Shown: positions 8,887 to 17,607, counted from the first letter of the stretch. The stretch: DNA of 40,849 nt from Streptomyces bohaiensis (GCF_012033785.1 NZ_JAAVJC010000019.1:1-40849); one strand, 5' to 3'. Notes: generated from the sequence alone by a model not told the origin. Numbers and translations: made by a program.

Positions 8887-10775
8887 GTGAGCTGTCACCC
8901 GGCACCGGCCCGGCCGTGGAGCGGCTGACGGTCGCCCAGGCACTGGTGCGTTTCCTCGCGGCGCAGTACACCGAACGGGACAGTGTGCGGCGCCGGTTCG
9001 TCGAGTCGATGTGGGGCGTCTTCGGCCACGGCAACGTCGCCGGGGTGGGGCAGGCCCTGGTGGAGTACCGCGATCGGATGCGGTACCTCCAGGGGCGGAA
9101 CGAGCAGGCGATGGTGCACGCCGCCGTCGGGTTCGCCCGCCACTCCGGGCGGTTGCGCGCCCAGGCGGTCACCACCTCGATCGGGCCGGGCGCCACCAAC
9201 CTGGTGACGGGCGCGGCGCTGGCGACGATCAACCGCATCCCGGTGCTGCTGCTGCCGGGCGACGTCTTCGCCACGCGGCCCGCCGACCCGGTGCTCCAGC
9301 AGCTGGAGCACCCGTCCGGCGGCGACGTCTCCGTCAACGACGCGCTGCGGCCCGTCAGCCGCTGGTTCGACCGGATCTCCCGGCCCGAGCAGCTGATCCC
9401 CGCCGCGCTCCAGGCGATGCGGGTGCTGACCGACCCGGCCGAGACCGGCGCGGTCACGCTGGCGCTGCCGCAGGACGTGCAGGCCGAGGCGCACGACTGG
9501 CCGGTGGAGTTCTTCGCCGAGCGGGTGTGGCGGGTCGGTCGGCCGGCGCCGGACCCCGACGCCCTGGCCGCGGCCGCGGCGGCGGTGCGGGCGGCGCGGC
9601 GGCCGCTGATCGTGGCGGGCGGCGGGGTGCACCACAGCGAGGCGCACGACGCGCTGCGGGAGCTGGTGGACGACACCGGCATCCCGGTGGCCGTCACCCA
9701 GGCCGGGACGGGCGCGCTGCGGCACGACCACACCTCGGAGACCGGCGGCATCGGGCACACCGGGACCGCCGTCGCCAACTCGCTGGCCCGGCACGCGGAT
9801 CTGGTCATCGGTGTCGGCACCCGCTACACGGACTTCACCACCGCCTCCGGCACGCTGTTCGCCGCGGAGGACGTGCGGTTCCTCAACCTGAACATCACCT
9901 CCCACGACGCCCACAAGCTGGCGGCGCTGCCGCTGGTGGCCGACGCGCGCGCCGGGCTGGTCGCGCTGCGCGCCGCGTTGGAAGGCCACCACGTGGAGCC
10001 GGCCTACGAGGCGGAGTACGCCGCGGGCCGGGCCGACTGGGAGGCGGTCGCCGGCGCGGCGCTCGCGACCCCAGAGGACGCCTCCCGGCCCACCCAGGCG
10101 CAGGTCATCGGGTTGCTCGCGCAGACGGTGGGCGACGAGGACGTCGTCGTCAACGCCGCCGGGTCGCTCCCCGGGGACCTGCACAAGCTGTGGCGGCCCC
10201 GGTCGCCGCGCCAGTACCACCTGGAGTACGGCTACTCCTGCATGGGATACGAGATCCCCGCGGCGATCGGGGTCCGGCTGGCCGCGCCCGACACCCCGGT
10301 GTGGGCGCTCGTCGGCGACGGCACCTACCTGATGATGCCCACCGAGCTGGTGACCGCCGTGCAGGAGCGGCTGCCGGTCACGGTGGTGCTGGTGCAGAAC
10401 CACGGCTACGCCTCGATCGGCGGGCTGTCGGAGGCCACCGGCGGCGAGCGGCTGGGCACCGCGTTCCGGTACCGGGCCCCCGACGGCACGTTCACCGGGG
10501 ACCCGCTGCCCGTCGACCTGGCGGCCAACGCCGCCTCCCTGGGCCTGGCCGTGGAACGCGCCTCCACCGTGGGCGAGTTGCGGGCCGCGCTGGCGTGGGC
10601 GCGGACGGCGAAGGGGCCGACGTGCGTGTACGTGGAGACCGATCCGGAGCCGACCGTCCCGGCCGCGCAGGCGTGGTGGGACGTGCCGGTGGCCGAGGTC
10701 TCGCGCCGGCCCGCCGCCCGGGCGGCGGCGGCGGAGTACCGCCAGCTGCGGTCGACGCGCCGCCACCACCTGTGA
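8883..10775 (+). CDS. iolD: 3D-(3,5/4)-trihydroxycyclohexane-1,2-dione acylhydrolase
   Basis: 630-residue thiamine-diphosphate enzyme, full length for IolD. It opens the cyclohexane ring of the dehydrated inositol to 5-deoxy-glucuronate. E74 in GRNEQAMVHAA fits the glutamate that activates the cofactor, and the GDG (residues 478-480) ... QNHG stretch fits the ThDP/Mg2+ binding motif. The typical PYR, central and PP domains are all present. It starts inside the iolB stop codon and ends 37 bases before iolA, which has an agagagaggccaaccgagg leader with a usable ribosome-binding site. Confidence 0.95.
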   Translation: MSELSPGTGPAVERLTVAQALVRFLAAQYTERDSVRRRFVESMWGVFGHGNVAGVGQALVEYRDRMRYLQGRNEQAMVHAAVGFARHSGRLRAQAVTTSIGPGATNLVTGAALATINRIPVLLLPGDVFATRPADPVLQQLEHPSGGDVSVNDALRPVSRWFDRISRPEQLIPAALQAMRVLTDPAETGAVTLALPQDVQAEAHDWPVEFFAERVWRVGRPAPDPDALAAAAAAVRAARRPLIVAGGGVHHSEAHDALRELVDDTGIPVAVTQAGTGALRHDHTSETGGIGHTGTAVANSLARHADLVIGVGTRYTDFTTASGTLFAAEDVRFLNLNITSHDAHKLAALPLVADARAGLVALRAALEGHHVEPAYEAEYAAGRADWEAVAGAALATPEDASRPTQAQVIGLLAQTVGDEDVVVNAAGSLPGDLHKLWRPRSPRQYHLEYGYSCMGYEIPAAIGVRLAAPDTPVWALVGDGTYLMMPTELVTAVQERLPVTVVLVQNHGYASIGGLSEATGGERLGTAFRYRAPDGTFTGDPLPVDLAANAASLGLAVERASTVGELRAALAWARTAKGPTCVYVETDPEPTVPAAQAWWDVPVAEVSRRPAARAAAAEYRQLRSTRRHHL

Positions 10776-10812
10776 ACCGGGTCCGACCCGTCGAGAGAGA
10801 GGCCAACCGAGG

Positions 10813-12309
10813 ATGACGCAGACCATCGGTCACTGGATCGACGGGGCCGCCGTACCCGGCGCCCCCGGCCGGACCCTGACGGTGCACGACCCGGCGACGG
10901 GTGCGCGGACCGCGCGGCTGGCCGTCGCCTCCGACGAGGAGGTCGACCGCGCGGTGGCCGCCGCCCGCGGGGCGCTGCCGGGGTGGGCGGGCAGCTCGCT
11001 GGCGCGGCGCAGCGCGGTGCTGTTCGCCTACCGGGCGCTGCTCGACGCCCGGCGGGAGGAGCTGGCGCGGCTGATCACGGCCGAGCACGGCAAGGTGTTC
11101 TCCGACGCGCTGGGCGAGGTGGCGCGCGGTCTGGAGATCGTGGACCTCGCCTGCGGGGTGCCGCAGCTGCTGAAGGGCGAGCTGTCCACGGAGGCGTCCG
11201 CCCGGGTCGACGTGGCCTCGCTGCGGCAGCCGGTCGGCGTCGTCGCCGGCGTGACGCCGTTCAACTTCCCGGCGATGGTGCCGCTGTGGATGTTCCCGCT
11301 CGCCGTCGCCTGCGGCAACACCTTCGTGCTGAAGCCGAGCGAGAAGGACCCGTCGGCGGCGATGCTGCTGGCGTCGCTGGCCTCCGAGGCCGGGCTGCCG
11401 GCCGGGGTGCTGAACGTCGTCAACGGCGACCGCGGGGCGGTGGAGCGCCTGCTGGACCACCCGGACGTGGCGGCCGTCTCCTTCGTGGGCTCCACGCCCG
11501 TGGCGCGTGAGGTGCAGCGCCGGGCCGTCGCCGCGGGGAAGCGGGTGCAGGCGCTGGGCGGGGCGAAGAACCACATGGTGGTGCTGCCCGACGCCGACCT
11601 GGACCTGGCGGCCGACGGCGCCGTCAACGCGGCGTACGGCTCGGCGGGTGAGCGGTGCATGGCCGTCTCCGTCGTCGTGGCCGTGGGCTCGATCGGGGAC
11701 GACCTGGTGGCGCGGATCGCGGAGCGCGCACGGGCGGTCCGGGTGGGCCCGGGCGACGATCCGGCGTCGGAGATGGGGCCGCTGATCACCGCGGAGCACC
11801 GCGCGCGGGTGGCCGGGTACGTGGAGCGGGCGGCGGCCCAGGGCGCGGAGGTCGTGGTCGACGGCACCGGGCTGCGCGTGCCCGGCCACGAGCGGGGTTT
11901 CTTCCTCGGGGTCTCGCTGCTGGACCGGGTCCCGACGGAGTGCGACGCCTACCGGGACGAGATCTTCGGGCCGGTGCTGTGCGTGGTCCGCGCCGACAGC
12001 TACGAGGAGGCGATCGCGCTGGTCAACGCCTCGCCGTGGGGCAACGGCGCGGCGGTCTTCACCCGGGACGGCGGCGCGGCGCGCCGGTTCCAGCTGGAGG
12101 TGGAGGCGGGCATGGTCGGGGTCAACGTGCCGGTCCCGGTGCCGGTCGGCCACCACTCCTTCGGCGGGTGGAAGGACTCGCTCTTCGGCGACCACCACGT
12201 CTACGGGACGGAGGGCGTGCGGTTCTGCACCCGCGGCAAGGTGGTGACGACGCGTTGGCCGGACCCGGCGGACGCCGGCATCGACCTGGGGTTCCCCGGC
12301 AACCGCTGA
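10813..12309 (+). CDS. iolA: CoA-acylating methylmalonate-semialdehyde dehydrogenase
   Basis: 498-residue aldehyde dehydrogenase of the MmsA/IolA type. It converts malonate semialdehyde (or methylmalonate semialdehyde) to acetyl-CoA (or propionyl-CoA). GVTPFNFPAMVPLW marks the cofactor region, and the catalytic cysteine is C282 in GERCMA, a sequence typical of MmsA rather than other ALDHs. The ATG follows AACCGAGG. It is the last gene of the inositol block and is followed after 27 bases by a stem-loop. In Streptomyces the same family also acts in valine breakdown, but the position after iolB and iolD favours IolA. Confidence 0.93.
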   Translation: MTQTIGHWIDGAAVPGAPGRTLTVHDPATGARTARLAVASDEEVDRAVAAARGALPGWAGSSLARRSAVLFAYRALLDARREELARLITAEHGKVFSDALGEVARGLEIVDLACGVPQLLKGELSTEASARVDVASLRQPVGVVAGVTPFNFPAMVPLWMFPLAVACGNTFVLKPSEKDPSAAMLLASLASEAGLPAGVLNVVNGDRGAVERLLDHPDVAAVSFVGSTPVAREVQRRAVAAGKRVQALGGAKNHMVVLPDADLDLAADGAVNAAYGSAGERCMAVSVVVAVGSIGDDLVARIAERARAVRVGPGDDPASEMGPLITAEHRARVAGYVERAAAQGAEVVVDGTGLRVPGHERGFFLGVSLLDRVPTECDAYRDEIFGPVLCVVRADSYEEAIALVNASPWGNGAAVFTRDGGAARRFQLEVEAGMVGVNVPVPVPVGHHSFGGWKDSLFGDHHVYGTEGVRFCTRGKVVTTRWPDPADAGIDLGFPGNR

Positions 12310-12336
12310 CCGCGGCACCGCACCGGTCGGCGCCTC

Positions 12337-12376
12337 GTGCGGACTCCCCGTCACCCGAAGCGGTGGGAGTCCGCAC
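12337..12376 (+). terminator. Stem-loop terminator after iolA
   Basis: GTGCGGACTCCC (12337-12348) pairs perfectly with GGGAGTCCGCAC (12365-12376) around a 16-base loop. It lies 27 bases after the iolA stop. There is no clear U tract, as is common in high-GC actinomycetes. Confidence 0.7.
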
Positions 12377-12582
12377 ACCCGTCCCGCCACCTTGTGTGAC
12401 AGCGCGGTCACCATTGTCACCGGATCACCGGCCGTGGGTCACAGAGCGACGACACGGCCGGGTCCGGCGCGAGCCGCACGCCGGGCCGCGGGTGAGGCTC
12501 TCGGACCACGAGCAGCCGCCGCCCGCGGCCCCCGGGCGGCCCCCACCCCCCGACGCGGCGCGGGGCGGGAGGTGGAACGACG

Positions 12583-12783
12583 TTGACGCATCGCCGCGAA
12601 CTCTGGTCCTACCGCGAGATCGCCGCGCACATCGGGGTGCGACCGGACACCGTGCGCTCCTACCGCAAGCACGCGCTGCTGCCGGAGCCCGACGTGGTGG
12701 AGCGCGGGCGGCCCCTCTGGTACCCGGAGACGATCCGGGAATGGGTGAGCCGCCGCCCCGGTCACGGCTGGCGCCGCGGATAG
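12583..12783 (+). CDS. Small helix-turn-helix DNA-binding protein (MerR/AlpA-like fold)
   Basis: 66-residue basic protein consisting almost only of a winged-helix-like domain: ELWSYREIAAHIGVRPDTVRSYR reads as an HTH, followed by a wing-like HALLPEPDVVERGRPLWYPETIREW. No effector domain is present. The start is TTG at 12583, preceded by GGGAGG with 10 bases between. It stands alone between the iolA terminator and a hairpin at 12835, so it is probably its own transcript. It could regulate the inositol genes or the copper gene next door, but nothing in the sequence shows the target. It is not BldC, which has a different sequence. Confidence 0.72.
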   Translation: MTHRRELWSYREIAAHIGVRPDTVRSYRKHALLPEPDVVERGRPLWYPETIREWVSRRPGHGWRRG

Positions 12784-12834
12784 CTCCACGAGGCCCCGGC
12801 AGCCCGCCGCGAGGCCCCGGGCGCGCCGGCCGAC

Positions 12835-12870
12835 CGCGACACCTAGGCGGCGGATGCCGCCCTTGTCGCG
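12835..12870 (+). terminator. Two-part hairpin after the small HTH gene
   Basis: An outer stem CGCGACA/TGTCGCG (12835-12841 with 12864-12870) encloses an inner stem GGCGGC/GCCGCC (12846-12851 with 12856-12861) with a GGAT loop. It begins 52 bases after the HTH stop and sits just before the CsoR-like operator. Confidence 0.65.
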
Positions 12871-12882
12871 CCCTCGAGGGAG

Positions 12883-12901
12883 GATACCCCGCGGGGGTAT
12901 C
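12883..12901. promoter_or_regulatory. CsoR-type copper operator upstream of copZ
   Basis: The sequence gatacccc-gcg-ggggtatc is a perfect 8-base inverted repeat with a 3-base spacer. TACCCC/GGGGTA palindromes are the known type of site for CsoR, the copper-sensing repressor, in actinobacteria. It lies 106 bases upstream of copZ, so Cu(I) would relieve repression of copZ. No csoR gene is in the window. Confidence 0.75.
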
Positions 12902-13007
12902 ATGAGCCCGCGGTGCCGCACCCTCGCCCACCGCCGAGCGGCCCCGCCCCCGGCCCGCCCCGCCCGCAACCGGGGGTGACCGGAGGCGCACACCCCGAAG
13001 GAGAGCC

Positions 13008-13220
13008 ATGAGCACCATCACCTACCAGGTCACCGGAATGAGCTGCGGCCACTGCGAGAAGGCCGTCTCCGAGGAGCTGTCCGCCCTTCCCGGCGTCTCC
13101 GCGGTGATCGCGAAGGCCGACACCGGCCTGGTCACCGTGGAGTCGAGCGAGCCGCTCAGCGACGAGGCGGTACGGGCGGCCGTGGACGAGGCCGGGTACG
13201 AGGTCACCGGCCGGGCCTGA
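13008..13220 (+). CDS. copZ: Copper chaperone, heavy-metal-associated domain
   Basis: 70-residue protein with a single HMA domain (beta-alpha-beta-beta-alpha-beta). The metal-binding motif is GMSCGHC, with cysteines 13 and 16 ready to bind Cu(I). CopZ delivers copper to a CopA P-type ATPase or to the CsoR sensor in the cytoplasm. The ATG follows GAAGGAGAG, a strong ribosome-binding site. The CsoR-like palindrome upstream supports a copper role. In many actinomycetes copA follows copZ directly; here a terminator hairpin and then the 3' end of gltA follow, so the ATPase must be elsewhere. Confidence 0.93.
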   Translation: MSTITYQVTGMSCGHCEKAVSEELSALPGVSAVIAKADTGLVTVESSEPLSDEAVRAAVDEAGYEVTGRA

Positions 13221-13298
13221 CGAACCCCGACCGCCACCCGACGGCAGTCGCGGCACCCCCGCCGCCCACCCCAGGAGCACCGCGCCGCCCCGACCGCC

Positions 13299-13336
13299 CC
13301 GCGGCCCGCCCCGGACACCCCGGAGGCGGGCCGCGG
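13299..13336 (+). terminator. Stem-loop terminator after copZ
   Basis: A 12-base perfect stem, ccgcggcccgcc (13299-13310) with ggcgggccgcgg (13325-13336), closes a 14-base loop. It lies about 80 bases after the copZ stop. Confidence 0.7.
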
Positions 13337-13763
13337 CTGTACACGAGGGGGTGAACTGTCCGACGACAAGCGGCACATTCGGTGAACGAGCGTTTCCGCA
13401 GCCGGACATCGGGCAGACGCACCCATGGAGGCGATCGGCCCCTTGCACCGCGAGCGCGGACCGGGTCCGACTCACCCCCACCGAGACGGCGGGAGGCTTC
13501 CCGCGCGCGGCACGGCGGCGCCTCGACTCTGCCCGGACCCCTCCCCGGGCAAAGCGAAGCGCCCCGTGCCGGGTCCCCCCACAGGGCCCGACGCGAGGCG
13601 CTTCTGTGCCGTCTGTGCAGAGTGTCCCCCCACGGGACCCCGGCCACGACGGCCATCGTCACGGATCCAGCCGAAACCGCGACGATGTCACTCCATAAGA
13701 CCTCTCCGCGAGCAAAAAGTTGCTCCCCCGCACGTGTGACCTGCGTCACATTTACGGGGGAGC
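13337..13763. other. Gene-poor stretch between copZ and gltA
   Basis: I find no supportable gene in this stretch. It holds a long stem, gaagcgcc (13556-13563) with ggcgcttc (13597-13604), a short hairpin gagcaa-aaag-ttgctc (13710-13725), and a Crp-like palindrome (13735-13750). The last 100 bases are clearly less GC-rich than the surroundings. Open frames on both strands have no recognisable domain and poor ribosome-binding sites. Confidence 0.5.
13735..13750. promoter_or_regulatory. Crp-like palindrome TGTGA-N6-TCACA
   Basis: tgtgacctgcgtcaca matches both the enterobacterial CRP consensus TGTGA-N6-TCACA and the streptomycete Crp pattern GTG-N6-GNCAC. It lies 64 bases beyond the 3' end of gltA, where no downstream promoter target is evident. 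A second close variant occurs at 27310-27323. Binding is predicted only. Confidence 0.5.
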
Positions 13764-13806
13764 GGTGAAGATCCTTCACCCGGTCGGCACCCCGAGGGGT
13801 GCCGAC
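13764..13806 (-). terminator. Tandem hairpins, gltA terminator
   Basis: Immediately after the gltA stop an 11-base perfect arm pair, gtcggcacccc (13783-13793) with ggggtgccgac (13796-13806), is followed in the transcript by ggtgaag-gat-cttcacc (13764-13780 on the complement). Two consecutive stems 7 bases past the stop make a convincing terminator. Confidence 0.75.
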
Positions 13807-13813
13807 GGAGGAA

Positions 13814-15118
13814 TCAGCGCTGCTCGACGGGGAGGTAGTCCCGCTCGACGACGCCGGTGTAGACCTGGCGCGGACGGCCGATCCGGGAGCCGGGCTCCTT
13901 GATCATCTCGTGCCACTGGGCGACCCAGCCGGGCAGCCGACCGAGCGCGAAGAGCACGGTGAACATGGAGTTCGGGAAGCCCATCGCCCGGTAGATGAGA
14001 CCGGTGTAGAAGTCCACGTTCGGGTAGAGGTTGCGCGAGACGAAGTAGTCGTCGTTGAGCGCGCGCTCCTCCAGCGCCAGCGCGATGTCGAGCAGCTCGT
14101 CGGACTTGCCGAGCGCCGACAGCACGTCGTGCGCCGCCTCCTTGATGATCTTGGCGCGCGGGTCGAAGCTCTTGTACACCCGGTGGCCGAAGCCCATCAG
14201 GCGTACGCCGTCCTCCTTGTTCTTCACCTTGCGGATGAAGGTGTCCACGTCGCCGCCGGACTGCTGGATCTGCTCCAGCATCTCCAGCACGGCCTGGTTG
14301 GCGCCACCGTGGAGCGGACCCCACAGCGCGTTGATGCCGGCCGAGATGGAGGCGAAGAGGTTGGCCTGCGAGGAGCCCACCAGTCGCACGGTGGAGGTCG
14401 AACAGTTCTGCTCGTGGTCCGCGTGCAGGATGAGCAGCTTGTCCAGCGCGGCCACGACGACCGGGTCCGGTACGTACTCCTCCGCCGGGACGGAGAAGGT
14501 CATGCGGAGGAAGTTCTCCACGTAGCCGAGGTCGTTGCTGGGGTAGACCACGGGGTGGCCGACCGACTTCTTGTACGCGTACGCCGCGATCGTCGGCAGC
14601 TTGGCCAGCAGCCGGATCGTCGAGATGTGGCGCTGCCGCTCGTCGAACGGGTTGTGGCTGTCCTGGTAGAAGGTGGACAGCGCGCTCACGACCGAGGACA
14701 GCATGGCCATCGGGTGGGCGTCCCGGGGGAACCCGTCGTAGAAACGCTTCACGTCCTCGTGGAGGAGGGTGTGCTGCGTGATCTCGCCGCGGAACCCGGA
14801 GAGCTCGTCCGCCGAGGGCAGCTCACCGTTGATCAGCAGGTACGCCGTCTCCAGGAAGGTGCCGTGCTCGGCCAGCTGCTCGATCGGGTACCCGCGGTAG
14901 CGCAGGATGCCCTGTTCGCCGTCGAGATAGGTGACCCCCGACTTGTACGCGGCGGTGTTGCCGTAACCGGAGTCCAGGGTCACCAGACCGGTCTCGGCAC
15001 GCAGCTTGCCGATGTCGAAACCACGGTCACCGACCGTCGAGTCCACCAGCGGGTAGCGGTACTCGCTGCCGGAGTACTTGACCACTACTGCGTCATCACT
15101 TGCGCGGTGTTCGCTCAC
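13814..15118 (-). CDS. gltA: Citrate synthase (type II)
   Basis: 434-residue citrate synthase that condenses oxaloacetate and acetyl-CoA as the entry step of the TCA cycle. Catalytic residues are visible as H270 in GPLHGGAN, H312 in FGHRVYK and D369 in NVDFYTG. The DHEQNCSTSTVR motif precedes them, and the N-terminal beta-rich domain typical of hexameric type II enzymes is present. Length is normal for actinobacteria. The GTG start at 15118 encodes VSEHRASDD. It is monocistronic, with its own promoter region and terminator hairpins. Confidence 0.97.
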   Translation of the reverse strand: MSEHRASDDAVVVKYSGSEYRYPLVDSTVGDRGFDIGKLRAETGLVTLDSGYGNTAAYKSGVTYLDGEQGILRYRGYPIEQLAEHGTFLETAYLLINGELPSADELSGFRGEITQHTLLHEDVKRFYDGFPRDAHPMAMLSSVVSALSTFYQDSHNPFDERQRHISTIRLLAKLPTIAAYAYKKSVGHPVVYPSNDLGYVENFLRMTFSVPAEEYVPDPVVVAALDKLLILHADHEQNCSTSTVRLVGSSQANLFASISAGINALWGPLHGGANQAVLEMLEQIQQSGGDVDTFIRKVKNKEDGVRLMGFGHRVYKSFDPRAKIIKEAAHDVLSALGKSDELLDIALALEERALNDDYFVSRNLYPNVDFYTGLIYRAMGFPNSMFTVLFALGRLPGWVAQWHEMIKEPGSRIGRPRQVYTGVVERDYLPVEQR

Positions 15119-15229
15119 GTCTATCCCTCACCGACGTCGTGCCTCTTCTTCGAGGTGCCCTGACTGTTTCCACTGTCCCCCATCAGAGGCCACTTAGTGC
15201 ACTCGGGGTCGGCCGAACCCAAAAAATCT

Positions 15230-15242
15230 GGCACGCCGTGCC
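15230..15242. promoter_or_regulatory. Palindrome in the gltA upstream region
   Basis: ggcacg-c-cgtgcc is a 13-base perfect palindrome 112 bases upstream of the gltA start, next to an AT-rich aaaaaatct stretch in otherwise GC-rich DNA. It could be an operator in the gltA promoter. I do not recognise the regulator. Confidence 0.35.
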
Positions 15243-15336
15243 GGACAGTAGTACACAACCACGGGCATAGCGCTCACGTGCCCGGCCGTGAGTACCGTCA
15301 CGTCCGCCACCCGGTGCCGGATGCACGCGGCGACAT

Positions 15337-17607
15337 TCAGCCGATCGGCCCGCCCGCGGGGCCGCTGGCACCGGCGGGCGGACGGTCACCCGGACGGCCC
15401 ACCAGCCGGCCGTCCAGCCGCGCGTCCAGCGCGGTGAACCGGCGCCCCGCGGAGACGGTGCGGACCGCCTGGCCCAGCGCGCGGCGCGAGCCGACGAGGA
15501 CCACGAGCCGCTTCGCCCGGGTCACGGCGGTGTAGAGCAGGTTCCGCTGGAGCATCATCCAGGCGCTCGTCGTCACCGGCACCACCACGCACGGGTACTC
15601 GCTCCCCTGCGAGCGGTGGATGGTCACCGCGTAGGCGTGCGACAGCTCGTCCAGCTCGGTGAAGTCGTACCCGACCTCCTCGTCCTCCTCGGTCAGCACG
15701 GTCAGCCGCTGCTCGTCGAGGTCGAGAGCCGTCACCGTCCCGCCGGTGCCGTTGAAGACGCCGTTGGCGCCCTTGTCGTAGTTGTTGCGGATCTGGGTGA
15801 CCTTGTCACCGACGCGGAAGATGCGGCCGCCGACGCGCTTCTCCGGCAGACCGGGCCGGGCGGGCGAGACCGCCTCCTGGAGGAGCCCGTTGAGGGCGCC
15901 CGCGCCGGCCGGGCCGCGGTGCATCGGCGTCAGCACCTGGATGTCGCGGCGCGGATCGAGCCCGAAGCGCCGAGGGATGCGCCGGGCGACGACGTCGACG
16001 GTCAGCAGCCCGGCCGCCTCCGCGTCGTCCTCCGCGAAGAGGAAGAAGTCGTCCAGCCCCCGGGTCAGCGGGTGCTCGCCGGCGTTGATCCGGTGCGCGT
16101 TGGTGACCACCCCGGACTGCTGCGCCTGCCGGAAGATCCGGGTCAGCCGCACCGCCGGGACCGGGCCGGGCTCGGCGAGCAGGTCGCGCAGCACCTCCCC
16201 GGCGCCGACGGACGGCAACTGGTCGACGTCCCCCACCAGCAGCAGGTGGGCGCCGGGCGCCACGGCCTTGGCCAGCTTGTTGGCCAGCAGCACGTCGAGC
16301 ATGGACGCCTCGTCCACCACCACCAGGTCCGCGTCCAGCGGGCGGTCGCGGTCGTAGGCGGCGTCGCCACCGGGCTTGAGCTCCAACAGCCGGTGGACGG
16401 TGGACGCCTCCGCACCCGTCAGCTCCGCGAGGCGCTTGGCGGCACGCCCCGTGGGCGCGGCCAGTACCACCTTCGCCCGCTTGGCGCGGGCGAGCTCGAC
16501 CACCGACCGCACGGTGAAGGACTTGCCGCAGCCGGGCCCGCCCGTCAGCACCGCGACCTTCCGGGTGAGCGCCAGCCGGACGGCGTCGCGCTGCTCAGCG
16601 GCCAGCTCCGCGCCGGTGCGGAGCGCCAACCAGCCCAGCGCCGCCTCCCAGTCGACGCCCTCGAACGCCGCCAGACGGTCGTCGGGGGCGCGCAGCAGCC
16701 GGGTCAGCTGCGCGGCGAGGGAGACCTCGGCCCGGTGGAACGGCGTCAGGTACACCACCGTCAACTCGTCGCCCGGGTCCTCGGGGTGCGGAACCTTCTC
16801 GCGGACCACGGCCTCGCCCTCCGCCGCCAGTTCGCCGAGGCACTCGATGACCAGCCCGGTGTCCACCTGGAGCAGCTTGACCGCGTCGGCGATCAGCCGC
16901 TCCTCGGGCAGGAAGCAGTGCCCCTGGTCGGTCGACTGCGACAGGGCGTGGCTCAGCCCGGCCTTGACCCGCTCGGGGCTGTCGTGGGGGATCCCGACGG
17001 CGCGGGCGATGCGGTCGGCGGTGAGGAAGCCGATGCCCCAGACGTCGGCCGCCAGCCGGTAGGGCTGGTCGCGGACGACCGCGATCGAGTCGTCGCCGTA
17101 CTTCTTGTAGATGCGCACCGCGATGGAGGTGGAGACCTCCACGCTCTGCAGGAAGACCATGACCTCCTTGATCGCCTTCTGCTCCACCCACGCCTCGGCG
17201 ATCCGCGCGGTGCGCTTGGGGCCGAGCCCGGGGACGGCGATCAGCTGCTTCGCGTCCTCCTCGATGACGTCGAGGGTGTCCGTACCGAAGTGGTCCACGA
17301 TGCGTTCGGCGGTCTTCGGCCCGATGCCCTTGATCAGACCGGAGCCCAGGTAGCGGCGGATGCCCTGCACGGTCGCGGGGAGCACGGTGGTGTAGTTCTC
17401 GACGACGAACTGCTTGCCGTAGGTGGGGTGCGATCCCCACCTCCCCTCCAGCCGCAGGGACTCCCCAACCTGGGCGCCGAGCAGCGCGCCGACGACGGTG
17501 AGGAGGTCGCCACCGCGGCCGGTGTCGACCCGGGCGACCGTCCAGCCGTTCTCCTCGTTGGCGTAGGTGATCCGCTCCAGGACCGCTTCGACGACCGCGC
17601 GTGACAT
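15337..17607 (-). CDS. recD2: RecD2-type ATP-dependent DNA helicase
   Basis: 756-residue SF1B 5'-3' helicase. The N-terminal region holds an OB-like domain and helix-hairpin-helix repeats (GIGPKTAERI, VPGLGPKRTARI), which distinguish RecD2 from the RecBCD subunit. Motor motifs follow: Walker A GGPGCGKS with K362, Walker B VVVDEAS, then GDVDQLPSVGAG, and the C-terminal motifs HRSQGSEY and YTAVTRAK. The protein acts in DNA repair and does not need RecB or RecC. The ATG start at 17607 encodes MSRAVVEAVLERITY. A proline/glycine-rich tail ends the protein. Confidence 0.95.
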   Translation of the reverse strand: MSRAVVEAVLERITYANEENGWTVARVDTGRGGDLLTVVGALLGAQVGESLRLEGRWGSHPTYGKQFVVENYTTVLPATVQGIRRYLGSGLIKGIGPKTAERIVDHFGTDTLDVIEEDAKQLIAVPGLGPKRTARIAEAWVEQKAIKEVMVFLQSVEVSTSIAVRIYKKYGDDSIAVVRDQPYRLAADVWGIGFLTADRIARAVGIPHDSPERVKAGLSHALSQSTDQGHCFLPEERLIADAVKLLQVDTGLVIECLGELAAEGEAVVREKVPHPEDPGDELTVVYLTPFHRAEVSLAAQLTRLLRAPDDRLAAFEGVDWEAALGWLALRTGAELAAEQRDAVRLALTRKVAVLTGGPGCGKSFTVRSVVELARAKRAKVVLAAPTGRAAKRLAELTGAEASTVHRLLELKPGGDAAYDRDRPLDADLVVVDEASMLDVLLANKLAKAVAPGAHLLLVGDVDQLPSVGAGEVLRDLLAEPGPVPAVRLTRIFRQAQQSGVVTNAHRINAGEHPLTRGLDDFFLFAEDDAEAAGLLTVDVVARRIPRRFGLDPRRDIQVLTPMHRGPAGAGALNGLLQEAVSPARPGLPEKRVGGRIFRVGDKVTQIRNNYDKGANGVFNGTGGTVTALDLDEQRLTVLTEEDEEVGYDFTELDELSHAYAVTIHRSQGSEYPCVVVPVTTSAWMMLQRNLLYTAVTRAKRLVVLVGSRRALGQAVRTVSAGRRFTALDARLDGRLVGRPGDRPPAGASGPAGGPIG

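Noticed and set aside
13204..13779. 191-codon minus-strand frame and several plus-strand frames between copZ and gltA
   Set aside because: There is no family resemblance, they run through the copZ end and hairpins, and the codon pattern is not typical of neighbouring genes.
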